This document shows positions 48,880 through 63,400 of a DNA stretch of 64,000 nucleotides, piece after piece; position 1 is the stretch's first letter; every line of letters starts with the position of its first letter. The stretch is from Scatophagus argus. Its lineage: Eukaryota; Chordata; Actinopteri; Scatophagidae. The stretch covers positions 18,981,535 through 19,045,534 of the forward strand of contig NC_058503.1 in the NCBI RefSeq assembly GCF_020382885.2. The letters are read 5' to 3'. The notes beneath the pieces were generated by a model, which saw nothing but the letters and a program-made list of their open reading frames with translations, was not told where the DNA came from and did no database searches. Position numbers and translations under genes: made by a program.

Positions 48880-51800
48880 GCATGGTGCTGCAGTGTGTGT
48901 GAGAGAGAGAGCTGCCCCTGCTTCTCTCACACAGGCTCTGACAGAGAGATCTCGCTTCTGGATTAAGCACAGTGATATTCATAGATAAATGTTTTAATGA
49001 GAACCGGAGTTGGTGAGTAAAAACGTACAAAATAACTTTTATGTAGCAATAATAAAAAGAAAATGTATTTTCTAATTTTTTGTCTGACTCTATGAAAAAT
49101 TAAACATATTGGCATATTCATGTACTTATTTTCTGCCAGAAGTAACACACATTGTGGGACATTTACGTATGCCTGTGTACATGTGAGCAGGAGATCTTTA
49201 AAAAGTTGTTCAGATGGTGGATTTTTTTCTAGCTTGTACCCTTCATTTGCAGCAGATAACGACAATATTGTTTTCTCACTGGTGGAAATTCCATGTACGC
49301 CACAGTGGAATGTTCTCTGTTTTCTGTCTCTGCGTGCCTAAAGTTGCAGGTCATTTGCTCTGCAAAAGCAAATCATAACAAAATATTATATTTCATTGAT
49401 CAGTAGCACGGTATGTTTTCATTTAAAATGTAAAAAATAAAAAACTGACAGGACTGATGCAGGGCTGATCACGTGATGTTTGAAACAGCACCACAGTGTT
49501 AGATTTGGTCTGCTTTCCTTTCAGAAATATATTTGGAACTTTGCACACAGTCCCTTTGCTATTTCCTTTCAGTGACACAGTAAGGAATTTCCCTCTAATT
49601 AGCAGACCAAAGCAGTGGGTATGAATGTTGTCAGCCAGTTGGCCTGATAGGAACTGATACAGATGGTTGGTTTTAATGTCTTCGCGGTCAGCTGATGCTT
49701 TACTGATTTACTGATTAGTTTTTAGGAATCCTCACAGGACTCTTTAGGGAACCCACCAAGGCCTCTGCTATTTTAGCATTTTTACTTTAACCCACACTAT
49801 CTTATATTGACATATTTATTCTGAAATATATCAATTATAGCTGAGATTTGAATTGAATCATGACTGCCAGAATCAAAATCTTATTGTAAAATTCCCACAG
49901 ATTCCCATCCACACAGTTTTACTAGCTTGACTGTCTGTCCAGGCTTGTTGTCATTTGTTGAACTCAGTGCATTGCACACCGCAGTCACAACTATACAGCA
50001 TAAGTCTGTGTTTGAAATCTTTGTCCAAATGTGTTTATAGCCAAATCATTAAAGTATTTATGTGTGAATCTTCAGAATCTTCACTACTTTTGAAAAAAGA
50101 AGTCATAGTGACAGTGTGGGGCTCCCGACGTGGTCTTGCTGTTGAGAAGTTTTGGGTCTTGCCATGTTGTCAGCTCTGGCTCAGTAGTAGGATCACACCA
50201 GAGTTCAACATCTGCAGCCAAACCAGAATCTTTTACCTCTTTTGGTGCTTTCTCAGCAGCATCTGATAGTCGAAATATGAAATATTGCATATCATTTGTG
50301 AACCACATGAATCACCGGTGTGTTTTTTCTCTGTTCGGGGCCTTCTGTCGTGTCACTTTGGGTTTTTCCTTCTGTCGGTTTTTGAATTGCTCATATGCCT
50401 AAGAGACATCTTTCTGCACACACTCGCAGTCACACACGCTCCTTGTTATTCCCAGGGTTGAGAATATTTCTCTCTAGGCAACACACTCTCACTCAGACTG
50501 AGTGGTGATGAAGGATGTGCCTAAATTAGGATGTTCTGCTGTACCAGAGGCAGGTGTGAGTTTTTAGCACCTCTCCCAAAGCTTACACTTTTCAAATGCG
50601 CACTGCATGGTGCTGAACTTTTCATTAGCAGTTTTTTTTCTTCTCCTTTTTAGTTAAGAGGCTTACATTTCCATCACCTTGAAATGCAGGATGTAATTAA
50701 GTCTGCAAGTTTGCCTTTTGTGTGTGTTTGCACAAAGCTTTTGTTTTTCTTACGTGAAAGCCTGAGTTACCAGGCGAGTATTAGTGAACGTAAAATTGAA
50801 ATTTTTATCCCACAGGTTGGAAGTCAGTGGCCTATTTATTGATATCGTGAAGTGAACCTGATGGCCAGAATCCAACAAATATTTGGAAACTTAAGAATTT
50901 CACCTTTGGTGTAGCTGAGGCACCAGTGAGAAAACCAGAATGGTTGTCTTTCGATCAGGTGACATGATTGGTCTGTATTTTGTCTCAGCCAGTCAAGAAG
51001 CACTTCTGTGAGGGAGTCAGGATCCAAACTGTGACCCACACACACTTGCGTAAGAACTGTTATGCTGCCTTTAAATGGTAGCGTAGTATCAAGGGGGCAT
51101 TTGAAAGTCTGGGAACAACACTTTGAGTAACACTCTGGTTTGTTTGGGATTAGCAGTGCAGATGGCTGCCTCTCTTTCCACTGCCTTTTTCATGACATTT
51201 TTGGCAGTTTGCTGATCTACTTACTTACGAGACTTACAACGACAACAGTAGTAAAATAAACAATTACTTAAGTGAACAGGGGTAAGAGCCGTACTGTAGT
51301 ATTTCTGTTGCAAATATTTGGTTATTACTTAAACTGTTTTGTAGCAAAAAAAAAGAGAAGGGTAGTGGAAAAGAATGATAGTAAACAGGGTTCAAACATG
51401 GTGTAATTAGACATCTGCCACAGAAAAGAGTGCTTGGTCTCAAGTAAAGGAATGTATGTCGCTTGGATTTTGGGCAGTTTTTGTTGGGCTTTTTTTGTTT
51501 TTTGTGCTACACTGTGAGTAGCTGTTGTTGCAGCTTGTTCCTTTTGCCTGTTGGACACAAAGCTTTTTGTTTGAGTTTGACAACCAGCCACTGTACACAC
51601 ATCCACAGCTATGTGACCCTGTCTGTTCACCTCTCACTGGACAAAGGCACATTTTTATTCTTATTTTTTTCAGTTATTTGATTTTCCATATTTTAGCTAC
51701 TTGCAGATAAACTGTAAGACCACAGAAAAGCTCATGGATACTTACATAAGGTAAAGCTTTTCAATATTTTTACACATTTTATTGACCAAAGTGGTTGATT

Positions 51801-54800
51801 AGTGATTCTTACTAATGAGCACAGGACTCTACACTGATCTGCAGTACTTCTAAACTGTTTCGTTTTAGAAACTGGGCTTATTCTTAGGTTGGCATCGACA
51901 ACGTAACGAAAGATAGACTTCTGAAGTTTTAATAAATCAATCCCTATGTTATCAATTTCACATCATACTCCTCACCCTGCTAATTTGCTATTTTATCTCT
52001 TTATACATTATCCATATTATGATGTGTTGTAAGTGCTGAATACTCCTTGTTTCTGTGATAAAAGGTTGTTCAACACCCGAAATCCATGACCTGGTGGTAC
52101 ACTCACAGTCTGTGCAGTAAGAAAAGGCGTCTTAATATTCATTGGAAGCATGTCACATTAATTCTGGCTGCTACATTCACCAGCCCATATGAAGGAGGTG
52201 TTTGTATCCCACAGAGGAGCTTTGCATCCTCACAGTTTGCCACAGGCTGCAGAGCAGAGTGTTGCAGACTCCAGTGGAATGCGTCAGCAGGCAGGCAGGC
52301 AACACTAGTGGTTTTTGGAAAGAAGATGTAGAAGTCCTATTACTCACCTCTGTAGCAGGGATAGTGCCTGCGCTGTGCCTCTCAGGGGTTCTGTTCAATC
52401 ATTGGCGCACACTTTATTACCTTGTTCTGTGGAGGTGTTTGTGCACTTGCTGCAGAGCCCTGAGCTCTTAACTTATGCATCGCACAGGGATTTGTTTGTG
52501 TGTGTGTATTTACAGTAGAGTTTATGCTGTTTTTGGTGCATTTTTGTACACGCAAACCTTTGTACAGACTCTTGTGTGTTTTCAATAAATATGTACCACG
52601 GGTCTTGTATGCGTGTCAGGCTCCATCCTTCTCCATCCTCCGACACCAGTGCCGTGAAGATTGTGCTGCAGCTTTCTTGCTGCATTCGCCACAGATGTTG
52701 TTGTGACCCCAGTGGGCAGAACAGGTTTCCCCCTAATTATTTGAACAACATCTGGGCACAAGGCAGAGAGGAGGTGGAGGAGGACGTTCGTCCTAGAGGG
52801 CGGTCGGCCGTAATCGAACCGTAAATAAGACATGGCTCAGGGGATGTGGGATGCTTGTGCAAGCAAGCGTAGGTTTGTGTGTGGGAGAGAGGCCATTTCA
52901 ATAGAGTACGAAGCAGGGCAGGGGGAGGGGAAGAAGTGGAATCTGCCATATGGATAGGAAAGAAAGACAAAGGGAGAAATGGAAGGGAGGATAAGAGGAA
53001 GGAGGAAAGGAGGAGACTCAGCGGCCCACGTCAACTCACTTAATGCTCCCTGCTGGCCGCGGGGATGCTGACAACACAGTTTTGTTGATTCATTTTCCCT
53101 TTCCAACTAGTCCCCCTGTCTTTTGCAGTGACTCTTTATTCCTGTTGCCCTTGTGCTGCTCTGTTTGTGAGACTCCCTGATCTGTCTCCTCGTCCTCTAG
53201 TATGACCTTGTGAATCTGGAGTCTTCCCCGTCTTGTTGTCAGGTCTGCTGATGCATATACCTAATGTCAGAGAGTGTCTTTTATGCAGGGATCCTGCAAT
53301 ACCACTAGCAAAAGAAGCCGCCATTGCTTTTTACAGTGAACCAAGCAGCACCGGCGTAATGCTGCCCCAATGTGTGGCTTTTAGATGCTGGCGTTCTGAA
53401 AACGCATGACACGTAACACAACAGTATCTGTATGCTGTAGGAATGAATGACAAAAAGCCCACGGATGGATCTGACTGCGCTGTATATATTAAGTGTTCTG
53501 TCTTGCAGGCTGTGCCCCTTTATTTAACACTGGAACTGCCTGGACTTTCTCATTTGGTTTTATGCACACTTTTGAAACACCCTGTGATAAAAGTCAGGGA
53601 AAATGTGCATGCATCTTTGTAGTCTTGGCATTGCTATAGTATGAGAACATGTACAGTGTTTCCCACGCTTGTTATTCGTGTAGCCACTGGAAACAATTGC
53701 ACTCAGAAGCTTAAAGCAACAACATGCGAGCCTACACTAAACACGAGAGCTTAGATAGATAGATAATTATGTGCTCTTTTATACAGACAAAAATAAATGA
53801 CATTATTTTATATGTGAAATTTAACTCCAGCCTTCACTCTGACTCAGTGTCCCACACATGTTTAAAAATTATATGCTGTTCTTTATTCGTATTAATATCC
53901 ATTTCAAGAACCCACTGATACTATAAAAAGAAACATTGAGTGTGTAGTTGTCTTTTTGTAGCTTTTTTGTGTTTTCGCCATCACAATCGTGAAGTTCAGG
54001 TCTGGTTAAAGGGCAATTTTAAAAAAACAGATTTGTAAACACAGATTTACTTTATCATTTTAATCTGACATAATGCTTAATATGCCAAAAATATTCAGCT
54101 GTTGATTAAATGTTAGGCCTGGCCGTATCAACAGAAAGGGCACCAGGTGAGCTGTCTGTTTTAGACTAACTTACTTTCTGTTTGTATCTGGGCTAATTGT
54201 GAAGAAATAAGTGGACAGTTGTGAAACAGCTAAAGCTGTTACATGAAAATGGCCAAACACGCTCGCTTGGGGGAGACAACGACTTTGACCCCGTTGCAGC
54301 TGAAGTGTTAAATTTTCTAATACTGTGATGGAATAGCCGAGGGCATCCCTCTGGCTTTTATTGGAGCTTCACGTGTTGTCCTTTAAGGACTGTGGAAGAT
54401 AAAATGCTCAGGTTCAGTCTGCACTTCACCTGCTTTACAGCCGTTATACCTCGGCCATCTGAATCTCCAGTTTACACATGGCATGAGTGCAGTTCATCCT
54501 GGTTGTGTGAAAAGAGCTTTCAAACAAGAAGCTGATTTTTTTAAGGTCGGATGTGTTGCATTCTGAAGGGCTGCAGATGAATGGATACACTCAAAGCTAC
54601 AAAAGGCAACCTGCTTAATGGGAGCATTCAAATAATAAATTGTGTCATAGTTGGGCGATGCTTTGGCCTTGCTGACTGAAAATGGATTTGGGAAACTAGA
54701 CCATTAGTTAAATAAAGACTAGCTATAACCTTTTACAGCTTTGTTGTGGAGTTTTGATCATAGCCTCTTTGTCTTTGGCTCAGTGTAATAAATGCAGAAC

Positions 54801-57440
54801 ATTTCAAAAGTTTTAGGTTGCAGCATTCTGTTTGAATTGGCCACAGAGAAGTTTCTTGATAATGAAACTATCTACTAGGAGATGGCAGGAGAGGAGAAAT
54901 CCCCTTTCAGGGTTATTAAAGGCTTTTGATTCCAGTTGTAAAAGGGTGATAGTGAAATGTGTAAAAACAGACAGTTATCATAAGTTAAGTTAGCACATAA
55001 AAAATGCAGAGGCTTTGCAGGTTCACAGGCTTGTTCAGAAACCACGTGGGACTGTCAAAATAAACAAACTGGAGCTTTATTTAGTCCATATTTCAGTTAG
55101 ATTAATTTAAAATGTCATCAGTCAGGAGGCAAACAGGTGAAATACACAAGCTATGGTGACAAAGATAACGTGGTTTCACAACATCAAGTATGCTTTATAT
55201 GTAAAATATGTGTTCTGAGTATTAGCATAAACACACTGAAACCCATAGATTTAACTAAACTTTACACACGTGCTTGCCTTTCAAAGTTAAAGAAAAAAAA
55301 GGGAATGATATTTATGTAGGGCTGGCTGATGAAACAGTGTATGTCAATAATGATGACAAGCTTTGGACATTTCTCCTCAATATGGAAAAACTAACAGCCT
55401 ATCACACAGCAGAGCTAAACGCAGCGGCAGCCAGCTCGTGTGCTGCCTCTGTGTCGCCTGGACAGCAGCTTCCAGCAGCACACAGCAGAGATAATGAAAT
55501 GGACTTTAGGGTGTATTTTACCGCCGTTGGCAACCATAGTGCTCATTAACCATAAGTGCAACAAAATGGAGACAGTGCGATCAGTTTATCAAACACCTGT
55601 TGAACAAGCCGAACAGAAATGCGACAACTTCAGCCACTCTGCTTGGAGTGGCTGCTCTTAATCCACACCCGTTTTGTTTTACATAAACTGCCATACGCGA
55701 CTCGTTACGTTGAAGTGCTGGACGTGAACTTGTGTTATTCTCCAAAGAGTACTAATTAATTATCAAGTCAAGTTTTTATCTTTAGCTACAGTGCAGTTAA
55801 CTCTCACAGGCACTGTTGGCTTTCTGTTGGAGTGTACTGCTTCATATTTGCCTCCTAAAGACTGTATGACTGCTGTTCTGTTGTATAGGAGAGATGGCTT
55901 TATGGCAGAGTGAATGAGTTAAGCCCACCTCGCTCCTGTTTTTGTGAGTTTGAAACAATTCAGTTCAGCTGGAAGCACCGCAGCCTTTCAGAAGGATTAA
56001 TGGGAGCCATGTATTTAATTTCCTTCCTTTTGTTTTTCCTCCCTGAGCTCAGTATTAATTACTTTTTGATACTAATAGTGCTTATTCAAATGTACTAATT
56101 ATATATTGGTTCTCTGATGATTAAGGTCCTGTCCGCGTAGACACGTTTGTGTTTGAGTTTGATTCCATTCGTCCACTGAACTGAGTTCTGTGAGGTGTAA
56201 TGGATAAGTTTGAAAATGGCCTGATGGATGTGAAGCCATTTACTTTGACGTACAGCCTTAAATGGAAGCTGAAATGGCAAAGATAAGCAACAAAATTATA
56301 AACAAAATCTACAATGAGAACTTCAAGATCTTCAAGCTTAACAAATGAGCTTTTATAACATCAAGGCTGTAGTCAGTCTTCCGTTGTGACTGACAGAAAG
56401 TCTGATACGTCTGGCCCTGGCTAAAAAGCACTTTGTAACAGGGGGTTAGGTAGCTACAGCATTGCAGCAGTGATTTATCGCTTTATTAACTATTAAATGT
56501 AAATCCTAAACTGTCATTTTCTTTTCCATGCGTTAATTTTATTTTTCTTTTCTTTTAAAGGGGAAACACTGATGCTGCCTGGCAAGCTCAAACACACGCA
56601 TACCCCACCCTCTAAATTAGACTTTACTGGAGAATTGCTTGGCATTCATGAAATTTAGTGTTGACTCACTGTACAATCACTTGGAGGTTTGCTCTTCACC
56701 CTCAAGGGCTTTGCTGTTTGCTGTTTGAGAGTGGCAGACTGTAATTCAAATACTTGTATCAAGAAGTCAATTCAGCAAAACTTTGAGCTACAGCTGAGAC
56801 CACTTGCCGTCCATTTGACTGCAGCTTGAACCATCTGAGGGGTTAGAGAGACCTTTTCACATGGAGGATGACTCCCACTACATATGTCAAGGGCATGGCG
56901 CTCTAGCACAACCTGTGCCTCCGGCGGCCCTTACTCATCTTGTCCTTTCTCTTCCGTGTTCCACTGCTTCAGTAGTTCAACATCGTGACTTTATGCAGCT
57001 CTGGAAGACAGACCTTGATTTGCAACACCCCACCCACAGATTTATTGTGTCATATTAATTGATATGAGCATTTAGTGCCAAAAGTTACGTATTCTGTAAG
57101 CGGCATTGTCACCCATGTTTTGCTTATTTGTGAAATTTTGTTGTTGTTTTCAGCCATTTAATTTGAGGAGACATTACGGGCAGAAAACAGCTGCTGCATA
57201 TGTTGTTGAATGAGGATGGGTGTTTACTTTGCTTTGGTTAGACATTTGAGTAAAGCCCAGAAAAGACTGGTGACAATAGATGTACATCTGATTCATGAAT
57301 CGTGCTGTCCGCTCATTTGCTTATACCCATGTGGGAACCTTGTCAAACAGTGTGGTTAATCATGTTTATGAGCAGTAATCCCTGATCTTAATCTATGTGC
57401 AGACCATCCTACTTGCAGGAAGTGAATATAGAACATATTA

Positions 57441-57474
<34 letters not shown>
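57441..57474 (+). repeat. (TA)n microsatellite
   Basis: About 17 TA units, flanked by further AT-rich palindromic sequence with two CTAGA motifs. Confidence 0.93.
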
Positions 57475-57477
<3 letters not shown>

Positions 57478-60400
57478 ATAAATATATCTAGACTATCTAG
57501 ACCCCTGTTACAGTGAAGGGATTGCATCACTCAGGTCAGAAAGATCCCCCAGGACAAATTGGAGAGTGTTGCAGAGGAAAAGGTCACGCTGGCTGCCCTG
57601 CTTCTGCATGGCCGTGACAAGGATGAACTACCGCTGCAGATCTTTTAAATTAATATTTCGTGGAAACAGTGGGAAGACGTTTCTGGAGAAACATGTGATG
57701 AAAATGATAATAAAATGCTCTTGCTGTAAGATTTTATGAAATGTTACTGATCGATAAAGATGGATTTTCTTTTCATCTGCAGTGTTCAAGACGCATAGTT
57801 TTGTCTTTGTGTTTTAGACCTTTGACATGTTGTTCACATTGTTTTTTCCAGACCTCTGACACATGTCTGAATGGAGGAACGCTCTGCCGTATTTGTGAAA
57901 AGACCACAGAAGATGAAATATTTATCTCAGTGATGCCGGCTGAGGTCTGAGTAATGCCCACAGCTCAATGACTCTTATAATATTAATTTTCCTTCCACTC
58001 GTTTGTAGTCTGTGGGCAGCTAACAGGAGCATAGACAATGATGACAGCTTTTATGATTTATGAGGCTAATGTTTGATCGCTTTATGGCAGAGATAAATGG
58101 GATTGTGGTTAGTCAGCCAATGAACCAGGCTCTGTGTGTGTGTGTGTGTGTGCTTGCATTTCTGTGCATCCCTCCTCTCTTTAAACATGACCCTTTCAGT
58201 GTAACCATCATAAGCCCCAAGACTAAAGCTTTTGATTGATTACTTTGTGACAGTTATGTGTCCTCTGTCATCAGTGAACTGGCTGTAGCCTGGTGATTCA
58301 GTAGTTTTATGCTGACCAATGAATCAGAGGTGTCGACGAGCGTGTACTGTCATAATTGCTGTGAATTTTGTGTCCTTGAGGCAACTTTAAGAGAAAATAC
58401 AGATTCATTTCAACTTGCCATTACCCCCACGGTTGTGTTATGATATGTTTTTTTGCTATATACAACAAGAAACCATTCAATTCAATTTCATAGTTTCCAA
58501 ATTTGCAGCATTTAAAGTATGCAGAATTTGCTATTAGCTGTTGCCATTTGCAATGTAGCCATGAATGTGTACACAGCTGTCACTGGATAACTGTGTTACT
58601 GAAGAAAGCTTAAAAACCTGTTTCTTTTTTCTCTGATTTGTAAGTGGATGTTTATTCACATTCGATGTCGGAGATAATGACGTCCTCAAAAAGTGTAAGT
58701 CACGCCGAATCTCAAATGTGTTGGTGTGATGACATATGACATCTTATGACTTCAAGAAGGAGTATGATTTTTGATGCAGTTGCAAACATATGGCCCTAAT
58801 GGTTTTAAAGTACCTTATTTGCCTCCATGAGCTGTCTCACCATGAAACTACAATAGTCAACTTCTTGTTGATTTTAGGTGGGACAGCATGAACCTGTCCC
58901 TTTAACCTCACGCACTATCTTTGCCTCACATCTGCATTTGCTTCTGCTGCATTTCAGAGCAAGACACAGGGGAGGTGGGACTCTACAATTGCAAATCACC
59001 GCCATGGCTGCAATATTTTATGCTGCCACATTTCCAGTTCAGTGGAGTATTTATAGTCGGGCTGATGATGTAAATAAGCACAGCTGCAGTTTGCTTAATT
59101 TGTATGCAGTGCTGCTAATAAAGACCTAATACAGAACTGTGTGAATGAGGAGTTGTGATTTCTGCCACTGACCTGAGACATCAGGTGAAGAAACCAATAG
59201 ATGTAGTATTTTGATGTTTTGGTTGCAGCTGAGGAACAGTACTGAGGTGGTGTGGAAAAAAACTGCTGTTGTAAACGTCTGGATGTTTTCTGTCTCACTC
59301 TTGCCATGTCCAGCTGTCCCTCTGAGTGTGCCTGATGGAGCAACCTTCAATAGAGCGACAAATTTCACACCTGCTTCCCCCAGATGTTAAATCTCGTGCA
59401 GTTTTCTCTGCTTCTGTGGTCAATCTGCAATTATAAAGCAGGCCTAGTGGCCATTTGTGTTCCATCACATTGCAAAGCACCTATAGATAAACTGAGGTTA
59501 TTAAGTAAGTAAATTTGACTGAAGGTGTTGATTTATTTGCCTTTTAATGATCTGACCAAAAACAAATGGACTTTTCCAAAGACATATCTCAACAAACAGG
59601 AAAATGTAGTGCTTCAGTGCTCTGATCTAATGCCTTAGTTGTTATTTCACTGTAACGTTTTAGTTCACATTTATACATTGTATTTGTATTTGTGAATACT
59701 TTCCGTCACTTTTAATGGCTCAGCAAGAAGCAACAGGCATCCAAGTGTAGCTTGAATTTGAATTGTCCTTTGAGATTCTCATTTACTCCTCCTGAGCCTA
59801 TAGACTTGCCTCATGATTCCCTGCAGCCTAATCCTACAGCTTACTGATACTGTTAACAGCCATGTTAAACATGTTCTTTCATGGAGCTCAGAGCAGACGT
59901 GTTGCTTCGAGATATAAATTAAATTAAAGTTCAATGTGAGAGTGGCTCCTGGCTGAGGGTGTACAGCGCATTTCACTAATTGATATGAATTGATTTAATT
60001 ATCATGTTTGAATCTCCGCTTGAGGCAGTGCTCATTGTTGGATGGAAACGCTGATTGAAAGTCTGTCCCTGTGTCACAAACCGCACAGCTGGAGAATATG
60101 CCTTGTTTATGGTTGCCGGACACAAGCGACGAATGGCGCCCGGCGCTGCTGTGGTGTCTTCTTCCTCTGAGGGCACAGTCACTTGCAGTTTCACTCGCCT
60201 CTCTTCTCTGTTTCAAACTCTGACCCTCTGTCTTCCAGCGGTATGTTAAATTACAGTCACATCACAGCATGTTTTTTCCAGGACAGTCTTTTATTTTTTT
60301 TACTCGATCAACATTGTGGCCTTTGAGTTTTCATTTGTTTTGACCTCTTATCTTATTGATCATGTTTTAATTAAACCTGTAGGGATTCATGGCTATTTTC

Positions 60401-63400
60401 TACCACTCTGTCCTGACATTTGTGCAATTATACCAATTGGCCCAAGGCTGCTCTTCATTGTTTGTCCATGTGTCACAAGTGATATATCCAACACGGCTGA
60501 CTGGACTTTGAAAGCACTCGGAGGAATGATACATTTTATCATCACATGTTGGGATTTACAAAGGCCTGTGGCCATAATAGGAGAAAGGTTTGAAACACTC
60601 TTACACCATGTGCATGTTCTTTTTCAGCAGCTCCCTTCATACTGTTGTGCACTTGTATTACCATACAGAGCCACGCAGTGAAAGAAATTTGTGCTTTTCC
60701 TACTTTTAAACGCTCGTCTGTAGGAGTTGGTGTGAAGTGTATTCAAGGACACCAAAACAGTGCTGATTGACCTTTCTGTCTGGAGTTTCCCTGCTGGCCT
60801 TAAGACTATAATCACTGGTTTTGTGCCTGCTTTACTTATGTTTATTGCTGCTCACTCTTTCACTAAACATTTTAGAAAGTTGTTATTATAATAATTAGTT
60901 TAAGAAACAGAATTTCCAAGTTCATTTGAATGGTTGTTCATGTACCTTTTGTCCTTTTTAGTGGCATAAACAGACATGAACCTGAAAAAAAATGAAACGC
61001 ACGAAGTGCTTGAGCATCTCCATTCACATAATTTAAATCATTTCCACTGACTTCTTTTGTAAAAGTTTTTTGTTTTTTTGTTTTTTTTTTTGGTTTTGAA
61101 AACCACCCTCAATTTTACTCTGGCAGGGGAAGAAAATGAGTGCACATATGGCACATCAACCATAATGATGACAACAAACAAAAATGTGGCTGTGAGGGAA
61201 CGGCTAAATGCTCAGGACTCAGACAGAAGGGGCCCCTGTTTAACAGATTTTCGAGTTCAGACACTAAAGGATGCAAAATTTGAGGTAAACAATCTAAAAA
61301 TAAATACTATTTCAGTAAGGCCGGAGATTTGTGCTCATACACAGGGTCCAGAATTAGCAGTCACCACTTGCCAAACATGAGTAAAAATCTACGTTGGCCA
61401 ACAGAATTAATTAGATCATCTGCCATTGGCAGGTTGGTGAAACAGGCCTACTTCCATATAAACTCCCGTCACTACAGTACACAGGTTTGTTTTGCAACAA
61501 CTCTGCACACTGTTGGCTGGTTGCAATGTATGACGTATCGATAATTGTAGCTCGGAGAGGATGAGCTGCAGTAGCAAGTAGCATTGCTTTCGTATGACAT
61601 TGTATCTTATTCAGTTTAATGGGTAGTTTAAAAATACATTGGCCAGTAGTTTTTTTTATTATTATTATTTTACTAGGCACTGGCAGATAAACCAATTAGT
61701 TAATTCTGGAGCCAACATAGAGTATAGTAGTGAAATTCTGTCGCAGAACTATGTGGAACATATGTACTTTTTTTTTCTTTAGAAAAGAAAATATTTATAA
61801 AAGTCCCTGGGATAAAAGTCCTCAATAAGATCTGAGTTTCCCTTCATACTTCCATTGACTCCATTTGATCCTGTACTGCACTGAAAATGAACCATCCCAC
61901 GGAAGCTTCTAAGGTAAGAAGCAGTTTCAGCTGAGCCTGGCAGTTCCTGGAGGGGTTGGGAAAAACACGTTGCTTTGAAAAATTGGTGACATTCCCCTTT
62001 ATACTACTGAATCATCAACACTCGTTGCTGAATCATTGTCTTCCCATTCATGGGTAGTGAAATATAGCTGAGTAGAGTACCGCAATGAGTTACAGAATTG
62101 TAATTCAATACCACAATGGATGAGATGTTGCAAATCTTCTCTTAACAGCTGGTGACTCTGATATCATGCAGCAAATTATACTGTTAAAAATACACACATA
62201 CACACACACACAGGCAAACACTTAACCACAGTGAACAAGGAAAGCTTTCTCTGCTATGTGAATGAGTAGCTATGGCTGAATGGTTGAGTGTGTCCTCTGT
62301 CTCTGTGAGGTCGACAGCCCAGGGAAGATTAGGAGGAAGCGCATCAAATGAATGAGAAAAGAAGAAAGGAGGGGCGCTGATGTCTCAGGAAAACCCACTG
62401 CATTACACTTGCTTTAAGGGAATTATCTCTTTGAGAAGTCTGCAGGGTCTGAGAGTGGACATGCACACACACACACACACAAAACATATCCATGCTCTAA
62501 ATCTCTCATTAAATCTACATTAATCTGATCAGCTCCCCCCGTTTGCAGTTCTTCTTTCTACCTCCTGCTATGGATGCAGTGCTGCCAACCCCCCCCCCCC
62601 ACCTCAATCCTTAAAGTGCACATTCATGTGTATTTTTGTCAATGTGTTTCTGCATTATTCATTACTAGTGATGGTCTTGCCTGTGGCATGCCTCGTGGGT
62701 GGCCTTGATGCACAGGTTATAATCTGACCTTCTCACCTGCAAAAAAGCTGTTTTTCTGTTTCTGTCCTGACACGTTTTGGCATAACATTTCCATAGATGC
62801 CAGTTGTGAAATCACAGTAAAGCTGTTAATAATGAAAAAGGGTCTGTTGTTAAAAGGGTGCGGGACCCTACTCAAGAGAGTCTGTGTCGCTGACTGGTGG
62901 CTAGCGCTCTTGGCAAGGAAGTGAAGGGTGGGGTTGGGCTGTAAATGGAAGCTGTTGAAAATAGTCAGTCTCCCAGACATGCGTCATCACAACCAGGCCA
63001 CAACACAGCTTCCTGCTCCTTATCCCATACTGGTTTCCATATGTTGTGTTGGCACTGCACTCTACACCATCACACACCTCCCAGTTTTGCATGTTGATGA
63101 CAAAAAAAAAATAAAAAATAAAAATCCTTCTCAGTACCAATGTTAAAATTGAGTTTAAAGCACCACTGTGCCTAAGTGCAGCCTCAGGGAGGTGCTAGCA
63201 TTGCTGTAGACTCAGTCTTGTTGTCAGATTTAAGCTTGACTTGAAAGCACAGTATGTTTGTTCAATAGCAAAGCAGCTGCTAGACTTAGCCTCTATTCTT
63301 CCTCTTCTTTGCTGGAGTATATCAACTCTGTTGTGAGAAAATGTACCCTAATGATGTTGGTTTGGGTGGTCCGGATCGCGTGAGGATTGGTATGTTGTGA

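Noticed and set aside
48739-49030. Histidine/threonine-rich minus-strand frames
   Set aside because: Translations of the (GT)n microsatellite.
57741-57950. EGF-like looking CLNGGTLCRIC in a plus-strand frame after a TTTTTTCCAG acceptor
   Set aside because: Too few cysteines for an EGF domain, stops soon after, no matching donor and no neighbouring exons.
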